64,000 nt of DNA. Origin: Bacillus sp. CGMCC 1.16541 (GTDB lineage: Bacteria; Bacillota; Bacilli; Bacillales; Bacillaceae_H). Position 1 is the stretch's first letter. Every line of letters begins with the position of its first letter. Of the stretch, positions 41,896 to 50,337 are shown piece after piece. The notes beneath the pieces were generated by a model. The model had not been told where the DNA came from, did no database searches, and saw only the letters and a program-made list of their open reading frames with translations. The position numbers and the translations under genes were made by a program. Location: positions 1 through 64,000 of the forward strand of contig NZ_QFRU01000010.1 in assembly GCF_003184905.1 (NCBI RefSeq). Reading direction: 5' to 3'.

Positions 41896-41970
41896 TAACT
41901 TAACGATGATAGAAACGGCATTGTTCGTTTTTAGAAAGGAATCATTTCGTTATGTCCCACTCTCTATTTT

Positions 41971-42717
41971 TTAGAGTTGAATATGAAAATATTGATCCAA
42001 TACCTCATCAATGTCTTGTTCTTGTAGATCTATTTTTTTCTTATCTTGCTCCTTTGTAATCGTTAGTGTTGAGCCAGATAATGTGATTCGTCCATCTTTT
42101 GTTGCAATGGTTGCGAGCCGTGCCTTTGTAAATGGTGAGAGAGGAGACGTTTGATTAAATTCACACATAGGCTGAAAATCTTGAAGTTGCTTAGGTACAG
42201 TGGATACTCGATAAGTAGTTTTCCATTTCCCGTTTTGTTGCTTTTGAAAGTCATACGTTTGATCTGTTAATAGAGTGAGTCGATAAGAGCCACTTATATC
42301 AGTTATGATTTCACCGCTAAACGGGATAGGCTGACGAATTGAGTCACCGAATCCAACATCCACAAGATAAGATAATCCATCAATTGTCACCATATTCGTC
42401 GCATGACTTCCTTCCAATGCCCACGTTCCATCGTCTTTTTGAACGGTTGCTGCTAGAAGTCGTCCATCGTACCCTACTGTCTTTAACAACCAATGAAACA
42501 ACCCATTCAGCTCATAACAAAATCCACCCCGAAAGCGATTCACTACTTTGGCATAAAAGCGTTCTGTATCCAATACAATCGGTGTTTGTTTGATAACGTC
42601 AAGGTTTTCAAACGGTACGTGAAACATATGTTGTTCTTGTAAATGTGCAAGGTAATGAAGTGTAGGTAATGAATCGGTGGTTACTCCAATACGCTGTAAA
42701 TAATGATGCTGATCCAT
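41971..42717 (-). CDS. nat: arylamine N-acetyltransferase
   Basis: 248-residue NAT-family enzyme that transfers acetyl from acetyl-CoA to arylamines or hydrazines. The Cys-His-Asp triad is visible: RFRGGFCYELNGLFHWLL (Cys near residue 68), GSHATNMV (His near 107) and LVDVGFGDS (Asp near 122). ATG 42717 (M-D-Q-H-H) has GGAGGG upstream; the ORF opens at 42774. The C-terminus is at repeat unit A and the 5' side faces the divergent tRNA-Val promoter. Confidence 0.88.
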   Translation of the reverse strand: MDQHHYLQRIGVTTDSLPTLHYLAHLQEQHMFHVPFENLDVIKQTPIVLDTERFYAKVVNRFRGGFCYELNGLFHWLLKTVGYDGRLLAATVQKDDGTWALEGSHATNMVTIDGLSYLVDVGFGDSIRQPIPFSGEIITDISGSYRLTLLTDQTYDFQKQQNGKWKTTYRVSTVPKQLQDFQPMCEFNQTSPLSPFTKARLATIATKDGRITLSGSTLTITKEQDKKKIDLQEQDIDEVLDQYFHIQL

Positions 42718-42825
42718 CTCATATCCCTCCAGTTCGTTCTTTTTAGTGTAGCAAAGCAAGAAGACAGAATCCATATAAGTGATGTTGTTTAACCGTTTAC
42801 AATATTGATAGAATAGGAAAAATGA

Positions 42826-42854
42826 TTGACAAGACCGTACTAGGTTCGTATAAT
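42826..42854 (+). promoter_or_regulatory. consensus SigA promoter of tRNA-Val
   Basis: TTGACA (42826-42831), exactly 17 bases, TATAAT (42849-42854): a perfect vegetative promoter, about 20 bases before the tRNA gene. Confidence 0.92.
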
Positions 42855-42874
42855 AAATTCATACATAACATTAC

Positions 42875-42947
42875 GATCTCGTAGCTCAGCAGGGAGAGCG
42901 CCACCTTGACAGGGTGGAGGTCGCTGGTTCGAACCCAGTCGAGATCA
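42875..42947 (+). tRNA. tRNA-Val (GAC)
   Basis: 73 bases form a complete cloverleaf. The acceptor stem pairs GATCTCG with CGAGATC, the D arm GCTC with GAGC, and the anticodon arm CCACC-TTGACAG-GGTGG. The T arm CTGGTTCGAACCCAG follows. The anticodon GAC reads Val codons GUC/GUU. The discriminator is A and the CCA end is not encoded. It stands alone, with its own consensus promoter, and unit B starts 8-10 bases downstream. Confidence 0.95.
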
Positions 42948-42955
42948 TACAGTAA

Positions 42956-43176
42956 AAGAGGCTAAGACATAAGTGTTTCAGTAGGTAAGATATCCGAACT
43001 ATTTTGAGTTATATACTCTTGATAGTTCGGATATTTTTGTTGGTTGGAAAAACAAGTTTAAAAGAATAGTGGAATGGAGCGCAATGGAACGAACTTGTTG
43101 TTGTAACCTAACGATGATAGAAATGATATTGTTCGTTTTTGAGAAGGAATCATTTCCTTATGTCCTACCCTCTTTT
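42956..43176. repeat. composite intergenic repeat unit B
   Basis: 221 bases with terminal inverted repeats GAGGCTAAGACATAAG and CTTATGTCCTACCCTC, closely like those of unit A. An internal hairpin (ATATCCGAACTAT...ATAGTTCGGATAT, about 42991-43036) takes the place of unit A's hairpin. The right half matches unit A from AACAAGTTTAAAAGAATAG onward but lacks the 99-base core at the GAGCG pentamer (43077-43081). It can also serve as the tRNA terminator. Confidence 0.72.
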
Positions 43177-43265
43177 ATTTTGCTCATCTTTCATTAGGTT
43201 ATATGATTGGATTTCAGGTAATATAGACTAGTGATAACAGTTTATGCAGAAAGAAGGAGATTCGC

Positions 43266-44222
43266 GTGACATATCTATTACTGATTGTCGGCTTTGCCTT
43301 GCTTATTAAAGGAGCAGACTTTTTTGTGAGCGGTGCTTCAAAGATTGCTCGTGGGCTGAATGTGTCCCCTTTGTTGATTGGGTTAACCATTGTGGCGTTT
43401 GGAACGAGTTCACCAGAGGCAACCGTCAGTATTGTCGCTGCATTAGAAGGAACGGCTGGAGTAGCCATCGGAAACGTTGTTGGAAGTAATATTTTTAATA
43501 TTACACTGGTTGTCGGATTAACAGCGATGATTAATCCGTTAATGGTTGAGAGTGAAACGATTCGTAAAGAAATACCGTTTACGTTATTAGGGAGCACAGC
43601 ACTGATTGTATTAATTAGTGATATCGCACTTCAAGGGTTAAGTGCAAATTTCATTACAAGAAGTGATGGAGTTATTCTATTATTGTTTTTTGGTATCTTT
43701 TTATATTACATATTTGAAGTAGCACGTAATAACCGTGATAAGGTAAAAGAAGATGTGACAGCTACAGAAAAGCCTGCATGGGGGAAGAATACTGTTCTGA
43801 CATTAGTAGGGTTAGCAGGGATTATTTTAGGTGGAGAATTTGTCGTGAGCAATGCGACAGAAATTGCCCTGTCATTCGGCATGAGTGAAACATTAGTTGG
43901 ATTAACCATTGTGGCTGTTGGAACGTCATTGCCTGAGTTAATTACATCCATTACAGCTGCGATTAAAAAAGAAAGCGAAATCGCACTTGGCAACATTGTT
44001 GGAAGCAACATTTTTAATATTTTGTTCGTACTAGGTTCGGCTTCTGTCATTTCACCTCTTGCGGTTGACAGTAAGATTTTTACTGATGCGTTATTGATGA
44101 TTATTCTTACAGTCGTTTTACTGTTGTTCTCAAGAACTCACTATAAAATTGGAAAGTTTGAAGGGATAGCGTTAGTCATCGCATACGTTGTTTATATGAT
44201 TTACATTATTTTAAGAAATTAA
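43266..44222 (+). CDS. calcium/sodium antiporter (YrbG/CaCA family)
   Basis: 318-residue cation/Ca exchanger with ten hydrophobic helices in two inverted halves. Each half has the alpha repeat: VAFGTSSPEATVSIVAAL with AIGNVVGSNIFNITLVVG, and VAVGTSLPELITSITAAI with ALGNIVGSNIFNILFVLG. These hold the conserved Glu and Asn that bind the ions. It resembles E. coli YrbG and archaeal NCX; exact ion use is inferred. GTG start with AAGAAGGAG upstream. Single gene, with a terminator shared with the convergent reductase gene. Confidence 0.9.
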   Translation: MTYLLLIVGFALLIKGADFFVSGASKIARGLNVSPLLIGLTIVAFGTSSPEATVSIVAALEGTAGVAIGNVVGSNIFNITLVVGLTAMINPLMVESETIRKEIPFTLLGSTALIVLISDIALQGLSANFITRSDGVILLLFFGIFLYYIFEVARNNRDKVKEDVTATEKPAWGKNTVLTLVGLAGIILGGEFVVSNATEIALSFGMSETLVGLTIVAVGTSLPELITSITAAIKKESEIALGNIVGSNIFNILFVLGSASVISPLAVDSKIFTDALLMIILTVVLLLFSRTHYKIGKFEGIALVIAYVVYMIYIILRN

Positions 44223-44223
44223 C

Positions 44224-44258
44224 AAAAGGTGGGTTCGTCATTGCGAATCCACCTTTTT
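44224..44258. terminator. bidirectional terminator
   Basis: AAAAGGTGGGTTCG pairs with CGAATCCACCTTTTT between convergent genes. Confidence 0.85.
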
Positions 44259-44262
44259 GCTT

Positions 44263-44799
44263 TTAACGTAACTGTTCATTCCAACTTTTTGCTTTATTCA
44301 ATGCAAGGTTATCGTTGACGACATCGCCTGGTTTTCCACCTACTCCGATTACATAGTCAACAAACTCCATGTTCACAAACTCAAAGATGTAGTTAAATTG
44401 CTGAACAAGTGGCAAACCTTTGATCTTTGCATCAGGTCCACCTGTAATGACAACATAGGCTTTTTTCTTTTTCAATTCTTCTTTAAAAGGAAAGCGCTCA
44501 TCACGCAAGTATTGTGACCAACGATCGAAAAAGTTTTTCATTGGGCCGCTCATTCCGTACCAATAAAGCGGTGTCGCAAATACGAATACGTCATGTTCGA
44601 GCATAAGTTGCACAAGCTCTTCGTAATCATCATCCACAGGTGAAAATCCTTCTTCGGTATGTCTCATATCTACAATCGGTTTAATCTCTTTATTAGCTAA
44701 TGAGACAAATGTGTGGTCAATACCTTCTACGATTTTGTTGGCTAAGTAAGCTGTGTTTCCATCTTTTCGCGTGCTTCCGGATAGGACTAAGACACTCAT
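44263..44799 (-). CDS. NAD(P)H-dependent FMN reductase / flavodoxin-like oxidoreductase
   Basis: 178-residue flavodoxin-fold protein. The phosphate-binding loop is VLSGSTRKDGNTAYLA at the N-terminus, and the flavin-contact loop FATPLYWYGMSGPMKNFFDR (about 77-96) is the signature of the WrbA/iron-sulfur-flavoprotein group. Probable soluble quinone, azo or flavin reductase; the substrate is not predictable. Ribosome site AAAGGAG lies before the ATG. Monocistronic by context. Confidence 0.85.
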   Translation of the reverse strand: MSVLVLSGSTRKDGNTAYLANKIVEGIDHTFVSLANKEIKPIVDMRHTEEGFSPVDDDYEELVQLMLEHDVFVFATPLYWYGMSGPMKNFFDRWSQYLRDERFPFKEELKKKKAYVVITGGPDAKIKGLPLVQQFNYIFEFVNMEFVDYVIGVGGKPGDVVNDNLALNKAKSWNEQLR

Positions 44800-44976
44800 T
44801 TTAGTGACGCTCCTTTTTATCTGTTTGTTACGATAAATATGCTTCTAAAAGTATAGCATTCTGTTTATTATGAAGCGAATGAAATGAGTGGAAGCACCTT
44901 TCTTAATTCGTACCTCACTTCCGTGGAAAGCTTCTCTCATACTAGTTGGCAAAAAGTAAATGTCACAAAATAATGA

Positions 44977-45147
44977 CTAGAGTTCATTATATTCATCAAC
45001 AGAGATGTTACATTCATTTAATAGGTTTAATAGCTTATCAAGATGCTGACTCAGTTTGATTGATTTTGGACATGTTAAACCATTTTTTAAAGCTGTATCA
45101 ATCATATCTTTCCTCGTCTTTTCAACTGATAAGTAAATCATGTTCAT
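44977..45147 (-). CDS. Spo0E-like aspartyl-phosphate phosphatase
   Basis: 56-residue ORF, ATG 45147. The product starts MNMIYLSVEKTRKDMIDTAL and carries KLSQHLDKLLNLL, the S-Q-x-L-D-x-L-(L/I) signature by which Spo0E-family proteins dephosphorylate Spo0A-P. The rest is a helical hairpin ending VDEYNEL. GAGGTG lies about nine bases upstream. Relatives (Spo0E, YisI, YnzD) restrain sporulation in B. subtilis; whether this one targets Spo0A is inferred. It was too short for ordinary ORF thresholds. Confidence 0.8.
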   Translation of the reverse strand: MNMIYLSVEKTRKDMIDTALKNGLTCPKSIKLSQHLDKLLNLLNECNISVDEYNEL

Positions 45148-45482
45148 CAACAACACCTCATTTTAGCCTCTGTTTTTTCTTGCGTAGAGTAGGTTAACGA
45201 CAATCTTTTTTATAATTCTTAATTAATAGTAAAATATTTAGAGGTAGGGGTAAATAGTCACGGTTTTAAAAGTAGAAAATGAGTTGTGTAATGTCCATAA
45301 AAGGTATGGGAATGAGAGGAAAAGACTACTAATTATTTATCTTACTATTTAGAAAAGATAGTCTATTAATCGATTCGATGAAATGGTATTATTTCCTTAA
45401 AAGTAAATGAAAGTTTACACACATATGTATGAATTCAACAGGTGGGAAGTTAAGTCTTATGTTAGCTAAAGGGGGATTTCAC
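45148..45482. other. intergenic region between Spo0E-like and CoA-transferase genes
   Basis: 335 bases, very AT-rich, divergent. No ORF or clear promoter is visible apart from loosely TATA-like sequence near 45220-45240. The start of the CoA-transferase ORF could extend to 45429 but without a ribosome site. Confidence 0.4.
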
Positions 45483-46787
45483 GTGAACATTCAAGCGCAA
45501 TATGAATCAAAACGACGAACACCAGGAGAAGCGATTCAATACATTGAGCCTCACACAGATGTGATTGTACCAATTATGGCTGGAGAACCACCCGCATTAA
45601 TCGCATCGCTTGCTCATCATCCAAGATTAGAAGGGAATCGACTTTATCGGATGTTGCCAGCATATCCTGTATTAGATGTAAGTGAAAAAAAACTGAAACA
45701 AGTTTCTCTCTTTTTAGGTGGGCAAGACCGAGTTGCTTTTCGCGATGGACTTGTGGACTTATTACCGAATCACTTTTCGGACATCCCTGCACTGTTAAAA
45801 CAGATGACAACGAATCGTGTCATCATGGCAGCTGTATCTCCAATGGATGAAGAAGGTTACTTTTCTTTAGGGGTAAGTGCTGCTTATACCGTACCGTTCA
45901 TTGCAGATGCTAAACAAATCATTCTTGAAGTGAACGAAAACATGCCAAAAACATATGGAGAAAACAATCGCATCCATATTAGTCAAGTGACGGCACTTGT
46001 TGAAAATCATCAACCGTTACCTTCTGCACCTCCACCGGTTTTAACAGAAAAAGATGAAGTCATCGGAAAGACGATTGCAGGAATTATTAAGGACGGAGAT
46101 ACACTGCAAATTGGGTTTGGAGCAATGCCTAACGCAGTCATGAGCTTTTTAACTGATCATCGAGATTTAGGCATTTATACAGAAATGCTTCCTGATAAAA
46201 TTGTTGATTTGTATGAAGCGGGTGCCATTTCTAATGCGAAAAAGTCCGTCTTTCAAGGGAAATCTACGATGACATTTGCGTTCGGAACACAAAGACTTTA
46301 TGACTTTATGCATGAAAATAAAGACCTTTATATGCTGCCGTGTGATCAATCTAATAATGTTTGTTCAATCGCACAACTTGAAAACCTTGTGTCCATCAAT
46401 TCAACGGTTGAAGTTGATTTTCTAGGTCAATGTAACTCTGAAACGGTAGTAGGAAACTATTACTCATCAACGGGTGGACAGTCTGATTTTGCAAAAGGTG
46501 CTCGATTAGCAAAGAATGGACGAGGCATTATTTGTTTATATTCAACGACGAAAAATGACACCATCTCAAAAATTGTGCCAAGACTACCAGCGGGTGCTGT
46601 GGCGACAACTTCAAAAAATGATGTAGATTTCATTGTGACAGAATATGGAGTAGCTGAACTAAAAGGGAAAACCATTCGCGAGAGAACCGAATCGTTAATT
46701 CAGATTGCTCATCCAAAGTTCCGTGAAGAGCTAGAAATGGAAGCGAAAAAGTTAGGTTACCTACCGCTTAAGAAGTTTTACGTTTAA
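45483..46787 (+). CDS. acetyl-CoA hydrolase/transferase family CoA-transferase
   Basis: 434-residue family I-type CoA-transferase related to 4-hydroxybutyrate or succinate:acetate CoA-transferases. It has DTLQIGFGAMPNAVMSFL in the second half-domain and the probable catalytic Glu in LGIYTEMLPDKIVDLYEAG. GGQSDFAKGARLAKNGRGII and FIVTEYGVAELKGKTIRER close the CoA-binding part. It moves CoA between carboxylic acids; substrates not predictable. GTG 45483 is used because AAAGGGGGA precedes it; the ORF extends to 45429. No neighbouring pathway genes help to assign it. Confidence 0.82.
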   Translation: MNIQAQYESKRRTPGEAIQYIEPHTDVIVPIMAGEPPALIASLAHHPRLEGNRLYRMLPAYPVLDVSEKKLKQVSLFLGGQDRVAFRDGLVDLLPNHFSDIPALLKQMTTNRVIMAAVSPMDEEGYFSLGVSAAYTVPFIADAKQIILEVNENMPKTYGENNRIHISQVTALVENHQPLPSAPPPVLTEKDEVIGKTIAGIIKDGDTLQIGFGAMPNAVMSFLTDHRDLGIYTEMLPDKIVDLYEAGAISNAKKSVFQGKSTMTFAFGTQRLYDFMHENKDLYMLPCDQSNNVCSIAQLENLVSINSTVEVDFLGQCNSETVVGNYYSSTGGQSDFAKGARLAKNGRGIICLYSTTKNDTISKIVPRLPAGAVATTSKNDVDFIVTEYGVAELKGKTIRERTESLIQIAHPKFREELEMEAKKLGYLPLKKFYV

Positions 46788-46907
46788 AAAGAGAGAAATG
46801 ATCATCGTACTATTGAATGAACCATAAAATCCATGTGTTTCTGTTGGGAGTAATGATTTTATCAGTTACAATAAAGAAAACAAAGACTGATAGAATTGGG
46901 TGAATAA

Positions 46908-47738
46908 ATGGATACATTAACGATAGTTTTAGAATTGTTGCTAACGACATTGATTCAACTTTTTTCACTTGTTGGAATCATTTGTGTCGTTGGCTTTTTA
47001 TTAGGCTTTATGCAAAATAAATCGAGAATGTATGTGACAAGTGTGTTTGGAGAGAAAGGCTTTTTAGTGACGGCTTGGATTGGAACACCGATTCATGAAC
47101 TTGGTCATGTTTTAATGTGTATTTTGTTTCGTCACCGTATTGTCGATGTGCAGTGGTTTCCGACGAATACGAGAAATGGATATTTAGGATATGTCCAACA
47201 CGAATATAATCCAGAAAGTCTTTATCAACGGATTGGAAAGTTTTTTATCGGAATTGCACCAGTGTTGATTGGAATTGTTGCGTTAATTAGTCTTATGTAT
47301 GGGCTTGTCCCACAGTCGTACGAAGTATTTATAAGAAGTGTTGAAATGAATGTTCAAACAGAGCAGTTAGATGTCACATTTATTAAAAGTACGTTTCTTT
47401 CAATTGGGATGTTGTTGAAGAGCTTATTTACATGGTCGAATGTGATGAGTCCCGCGTTTTGGTTCTTTCTTTTTCTGTCTATTTGCATTTCCACTCATAT
47501 TGCACTTAGTTCGGAAGACATGAAAGGAGCTTGGAGTGGGCTTGTGACTATCTTTATGGTGTTGTTTTTTCTAAATGCTGCAGCTACATTTTTTAATCTT
47601 GATTACACGCGATGGACATCGCAAGTAAATATTTATAATGCATATGTCATTTCTTTCTCAAGTATCGCATTGCTGTTTGCGAGTACAACTCTTTTCGTTA
47701 GTTTTGCCCTCTATCAATTTAAAAGAATCAGAATGTGA
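46908..47738 (+). CDS. membrane protein with HELGH zinc-peptidase motif
   Basis: 276 residues, five to six hydrophobic helices. After the first helix comes FLVTAWIGTPIHELGHVLMC (H-E-L-G-H at about residues 64-68), the zinc-binding motif of M50-type and related membrane metallopeptidases. PTNTRNGYLGYVQHEYNPES follows, then helices around 118-140, 163-195, 200-225 and 245-270. A second metal ligand is not obvious, so it could be a site-2-protease relative or an inactive homologue. No recognised Bacillus name. AATTGGGTGAATAAATG gives a weak ribosome site. Single gene. Confidence 0.6.
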   Translation: MDTLTIVLELLLTTLIQLFSLVGIICVVGFLLGFMQNKSRMYVTSVFGEKGFLVTAWIGTPIHELGHVLMCILFRHRIVDVQWFPTNTRNGYLGYVQHEYNPESLYQRIGKFFIGIAPVLIGIVALISLMYGLVPQSYEVFIRSVEMNVQTEQLDVTFIKSTFLSIGMLLKSLFTWSNVMSPAFWFFLFLSICISTHIALSSEDMKGAWSGLVTIFMVLFFLNAAATFFNLDYTRWTSQVNIYNAYVISFSSIALLFASTTLFVSFALYQFKRIRM

Positions 47739-47908
47739 AAAATGACTAAGCAATGAATAGGTATTTGGTTTTAATTTTGTAAATTAACAGAAATATGTGA
47801 AATGATCCTTTAATTTTGTTAAAATTAAAAAGAGTCGAGCTTATTCGCTACATATCAAGAAAAATCAACATATTGTGACGAAAGGACAGTGTGAATATCA
47901 ACCTATTT

Positions 47909-47951
47909 TTTACATTACATTTACAATGTCCTAACAGAAGATTGTTACAAT
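47909..47951 (+). promoter_or_regulatory. PhoP-type box and -10 of the 5'-nucleotidase gene
   Basis: Direct repeats TTTACA (47909-47914), TTTACA (47920-47925) and CTAACA (47931-47936), each spaced 11 bases start to start, match the Bacillus PhoP box TT(A/T/C)ACA. A -10 TACAAT (47946-47951) lies nine bases after the third repeat, the usual position for PhoP-activated promoters. Confidence 0.65.
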
Positions 47952-48004
47952 GTAAATCGTTGATGAATGAACGACTCATCTAAAATAGACGTAGGGGGAA
48001 CAAA

Positions 48005-50185
48005 ATGAAAAAGGTAAGTGTTCGTAAAAAGAAAGCATTGAATGTTGCATTATCTGCTTCTTTAGTGACAGGAGCGGTAGTAACACTAGCGCCTAGTGCT
48101 CAAGCAGATAGTTTGTTTAAAGATGTGAAGCCAGGAGATCACTTCTATGAGCCTGTTCTTAGTTTACATGAACGTAATATTGTAAAAGGATACGGTGATG
48201 AGTTTAGACCTTATGCATCTGTAAACCGTGCTCAAGCAGCAAAAGTAATTGCGCTTGCGTTAGATTTAGATGTGGAAAATGCAAAAGATCCGAAGTTTAA
48301 AGATGTTCCAAAAACAAGTGAGTTCCACGGTTATATTGCTGCATTAGCTGACAAAGGAATCATTAGTGGATACGGTGATGAGTTCCGCCCATATGCACCA
48401 TTAACTCGTGCGCAAATGGCGAAGATTATTGCATTATCATTTGAATTTAAGAAAGAAGCACCAACAAGCTTACCATTTACAGATGTAAAAGCTGGTGATT
48501 GGTATGCCGAATTTTTACCATCATTAGTCGAAAATAAAATTACAACAGGTACAACACCTACAACATTTTCACCAAGCAAACATGTGACACGCGGCCAACT
48601 TGCTTCATTTGTTGTGCGTAGTGAAAAAGTAGAAAAAGAACCAGTAGATCCTGAAAACTATAACTTAACAATTATGCATACGAACGATACGCACTCGAAC
48701 GTTGAGCGTGTTCCAAGACGAATCACTGCTGTTAACCAAATTCGTGAAGAAAAGCCAAACTCGCTTTTACTTGATGCAGGAGATGTATTAACAGGAACAC
48801 TTTACTTCAATGAATTTGAAGGAGCGGCTGACGTAGAATTGATGAACATGGTTGGCTATGATGCCATGACGTTCGGTAACCATGAATTCGATTATGGGAC
48901 AAGCGTGTTAGGAAAGTTTGTTGAAAGTGCGAAGTTTCCATTTGTAAGTACAAACTTAGATTTTTCTAAAGATAAAAATTTAAAAGGTCATTTTACGACT
49001 GAGTACACATCTGAACCAAAAGACGGCATGATCTATAGCGGAATTGTCAAAGAGATAGATGGCGAAAAAGTGGGGATCTTTGGATTAACAACGGCTGAAA
49101 CAAAAGACATTTCAAGCCCTGGCGACGATGTAATCTTTGAAGATTATATTGAAGAAGCGAAAAAAGCAGTAAAAGAATTTGAATCCCGAGGAATTAATAA
49201 AATTGTGGCATTAACGCATATCGGTTTTCAAGATGGCGGTGGAGATAACGATGTAACGCTTGCGAAAGAAGTAGCAGGTATTGACGTCATCGTCGGTGCA
49301 CATTCTCATGATTTACTGGATAAGCCGTATGTAAGTTCAACGAGAGAAGAGCCAACAGTTATCGTTCAAGCAAACGAGTACGGCAAATACCTTGGTGTGT
49401 TAGATGTAGAATTTGATGACCATGGTAAAGTTGTGAAGCATGACGGTAAGCTAATTGATATCGATAAAAAAGAAAATAATCAATACGTATTAGCTGACGA
49501 TCCAGCTGCATTGAAAGTATTAAACGAAAAGTATAAGCCAGCTGTTGAAGAAGCAAAGAAAAAAGTAGTGGCTAAAACAGATGTAGAATTAGATGGCGTT
49601 CGCGATAACGTACGTACAAAAGAAACAAATCTAGGAAATCTCATTACAGATGGTATGTTAGCTAAAGCGAAGACTGTCAATCCAAACGCAGTCATTGCTC
49701 TTCAAAACGGTGGTGGAATTCGCGCATCAATCGATAAAGGTGACATCACACAAGAAGAAGTTTTAACTGTACTACCATTTGGCAATGCATTAGCGTTAAT
49801 GGAATTAACAGGTTCTGAAATCAAAACGGCATTAGAGCATAGTGTAAAAGATGCGCCAGTTGCTTCAGGTGCTTTCTTACACGTAGCAGGTATGAAGTTT
49901 GAATATGATTCAAGCAAACCAGCTGGTGAGCGTGTTCAAACCGTTCAAGTAAAAGAAGGCGAAGCGTATGCAACGCTAGATGACGCAAAGAAATACGTAG
50001 TAGCAACAAATATCTTCACAGCTAAAGGTGGAGATGGCTTTACAGTATTTAAGAAAGCATATGACGAAGGCCGTGCAAGTGAGCCTGGTTTTGTTGATTG
50101 GGAAATGTTTGTTGATTATGTAAAAGCAACACCAACAATTCCGGCTGTTGAAGGTCGTATTGTGGATGTCGCAACGAAAAACTAA
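48005..50185 (+). CDS. S-layer-anchored 5'-nucleotidase (3 SLH domains plus UshA-type enzyme)
   Basis: 726-residue secreted enzyme. A signal peptide (about 1-34, ending A-Q-A-D) is followed by three S-layer homology domains (about 35-215, with IVKGYGDEFRPYASVNRAQ and IISGYGDEFRPYAPLTRAQ) that bind pyruvylated cell-wall polymer. A metallophosphatase domain (about 225-490) has IMHTNDTHSN, LDAGDVLTG, FGNHEFDYG, ALTHIGF and VGAHSHDLL. A 5'-nucleotidase C-terminal domain (about 515-690) has NLGNLITDGM and NGGGIRASIDKGDITQEEV. It should release phosphate from nucleotides at the cell surface. Upstream PhoP-type repeats suggest induction by phosphate starvation. Confidence 0.92.
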   Translation: MKKVSVRKKKALNVALSASLVTGAVVTLAPSAQADSLFKDVKPGDHFYEPVLSLHERNIVKGYGDEFRPYASVNRAQAAKVIALALDLDVENAKDPKFKDVPKTSEFHGYIAALADKGIISGYGDEFRPYAPLTRAQMAKIIALSFEFKKEAPTSLPFTDVKAGDWYAEFLPSLVENKITTGTTPTTFSPSKHVTRGQLASFVVRSEKVEKEPVDPENYNLTIMHTNDTHSNVERVPRRITAVNQIREEKPNSLLLDAGDVLTGTLYFNEFEGAADVELMNMVGYDAMTFGNHEFDYGTSVLGKFVESAKFPFVSTNLDFSKDKNLKGHFTTEYTSEPKDGMIYSGIVKEIDGEKVGIFGLTTAETKDISSPGDDVIFEDYIEEAKKAVKEFESRGINKIVALTHIGFQDGGGDNDVTLAKEVAGIDVIVGAHSHDLLDKPYVSSTREEPTVIVQANEYGKYLGVLDVEFDDHGKVVKHDGKLIDIDKKENNQYVLADDPAALKVLNEKYKPAVEEAKKKVVAKTDVELDGVRDNVRTKETNLGNLITDGMLAKAKTVNPNAVIALQNGGGIRASIDKGDITQEEVLTVLPFGNALALMELTGSEIKTALEHSVKDAPVASGAFLHVAGMKFEYDSSKPAGERVQTVQVKEGEAYATLDDAKKYVVATNIFTAKGGDGFTVFKKAYDEGRASEPGFVDWEMFVDYVKATPTIPAVEGRIVDVATKN

Positions 50186-50195
50186 CATATACAAG

Positions 50196-50240
50196 AAAAG
50201 CTTTACCGTTCAATCGAATGGTAAAGCTTTTGTTTTTTCT
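50196..50240 (+). terminator. terminator of the 5'-nucleotidase gene
   Basis: AAAAGCTTTACC pairs with GGTAAAGCTTTT, followed by GTTTTTT. Confidence 0.85.
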
Positions 50241-50337
50241 CCTAATTTTTTGAACAAAAGTAATATGTAGGTAAAAAAGATTATTTTTCGAAAGATTGAA
50301 TACGTTAATTAGTTCTATTTACGTGTTTTTTCCACTT

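Larger units (their letters stand above)
41351..41964. repeat. composite intergenic repeat unit A
   Basis: A 614-base unit with imperfect terminal inverted repeats: GAGGCTGGGACATAAGCG on the left and CGTTATGTCCCACTCTC on the right. Inside are a hairpin (GTGTCCCAAAAG...CTTTTGGGCACTC, about 41390-41422), one inverted copy of the dispersed palindromic repeat (41451-41580) and one direct copy (41746-41895). It has no credible gene; an ORF covering the repeat is not real. The GGGACATAA stem is shared with terminators elsewhere in the window. Confidence 0.7.

Noticed and set aside
42949-43060. A second tRNA after tRNA-Val
   Set aside because: The hairpin at 42991-43036 is a simple stem-loop without D- or T-arm sequences.
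41351-43176. CRISPR array or insertion sequence in the repeat-rich segment
   Set aside because: There are no regularly spaced identical repeats with unique spacers and no transposase ORF; the repeats are palindromic intergenic elements.
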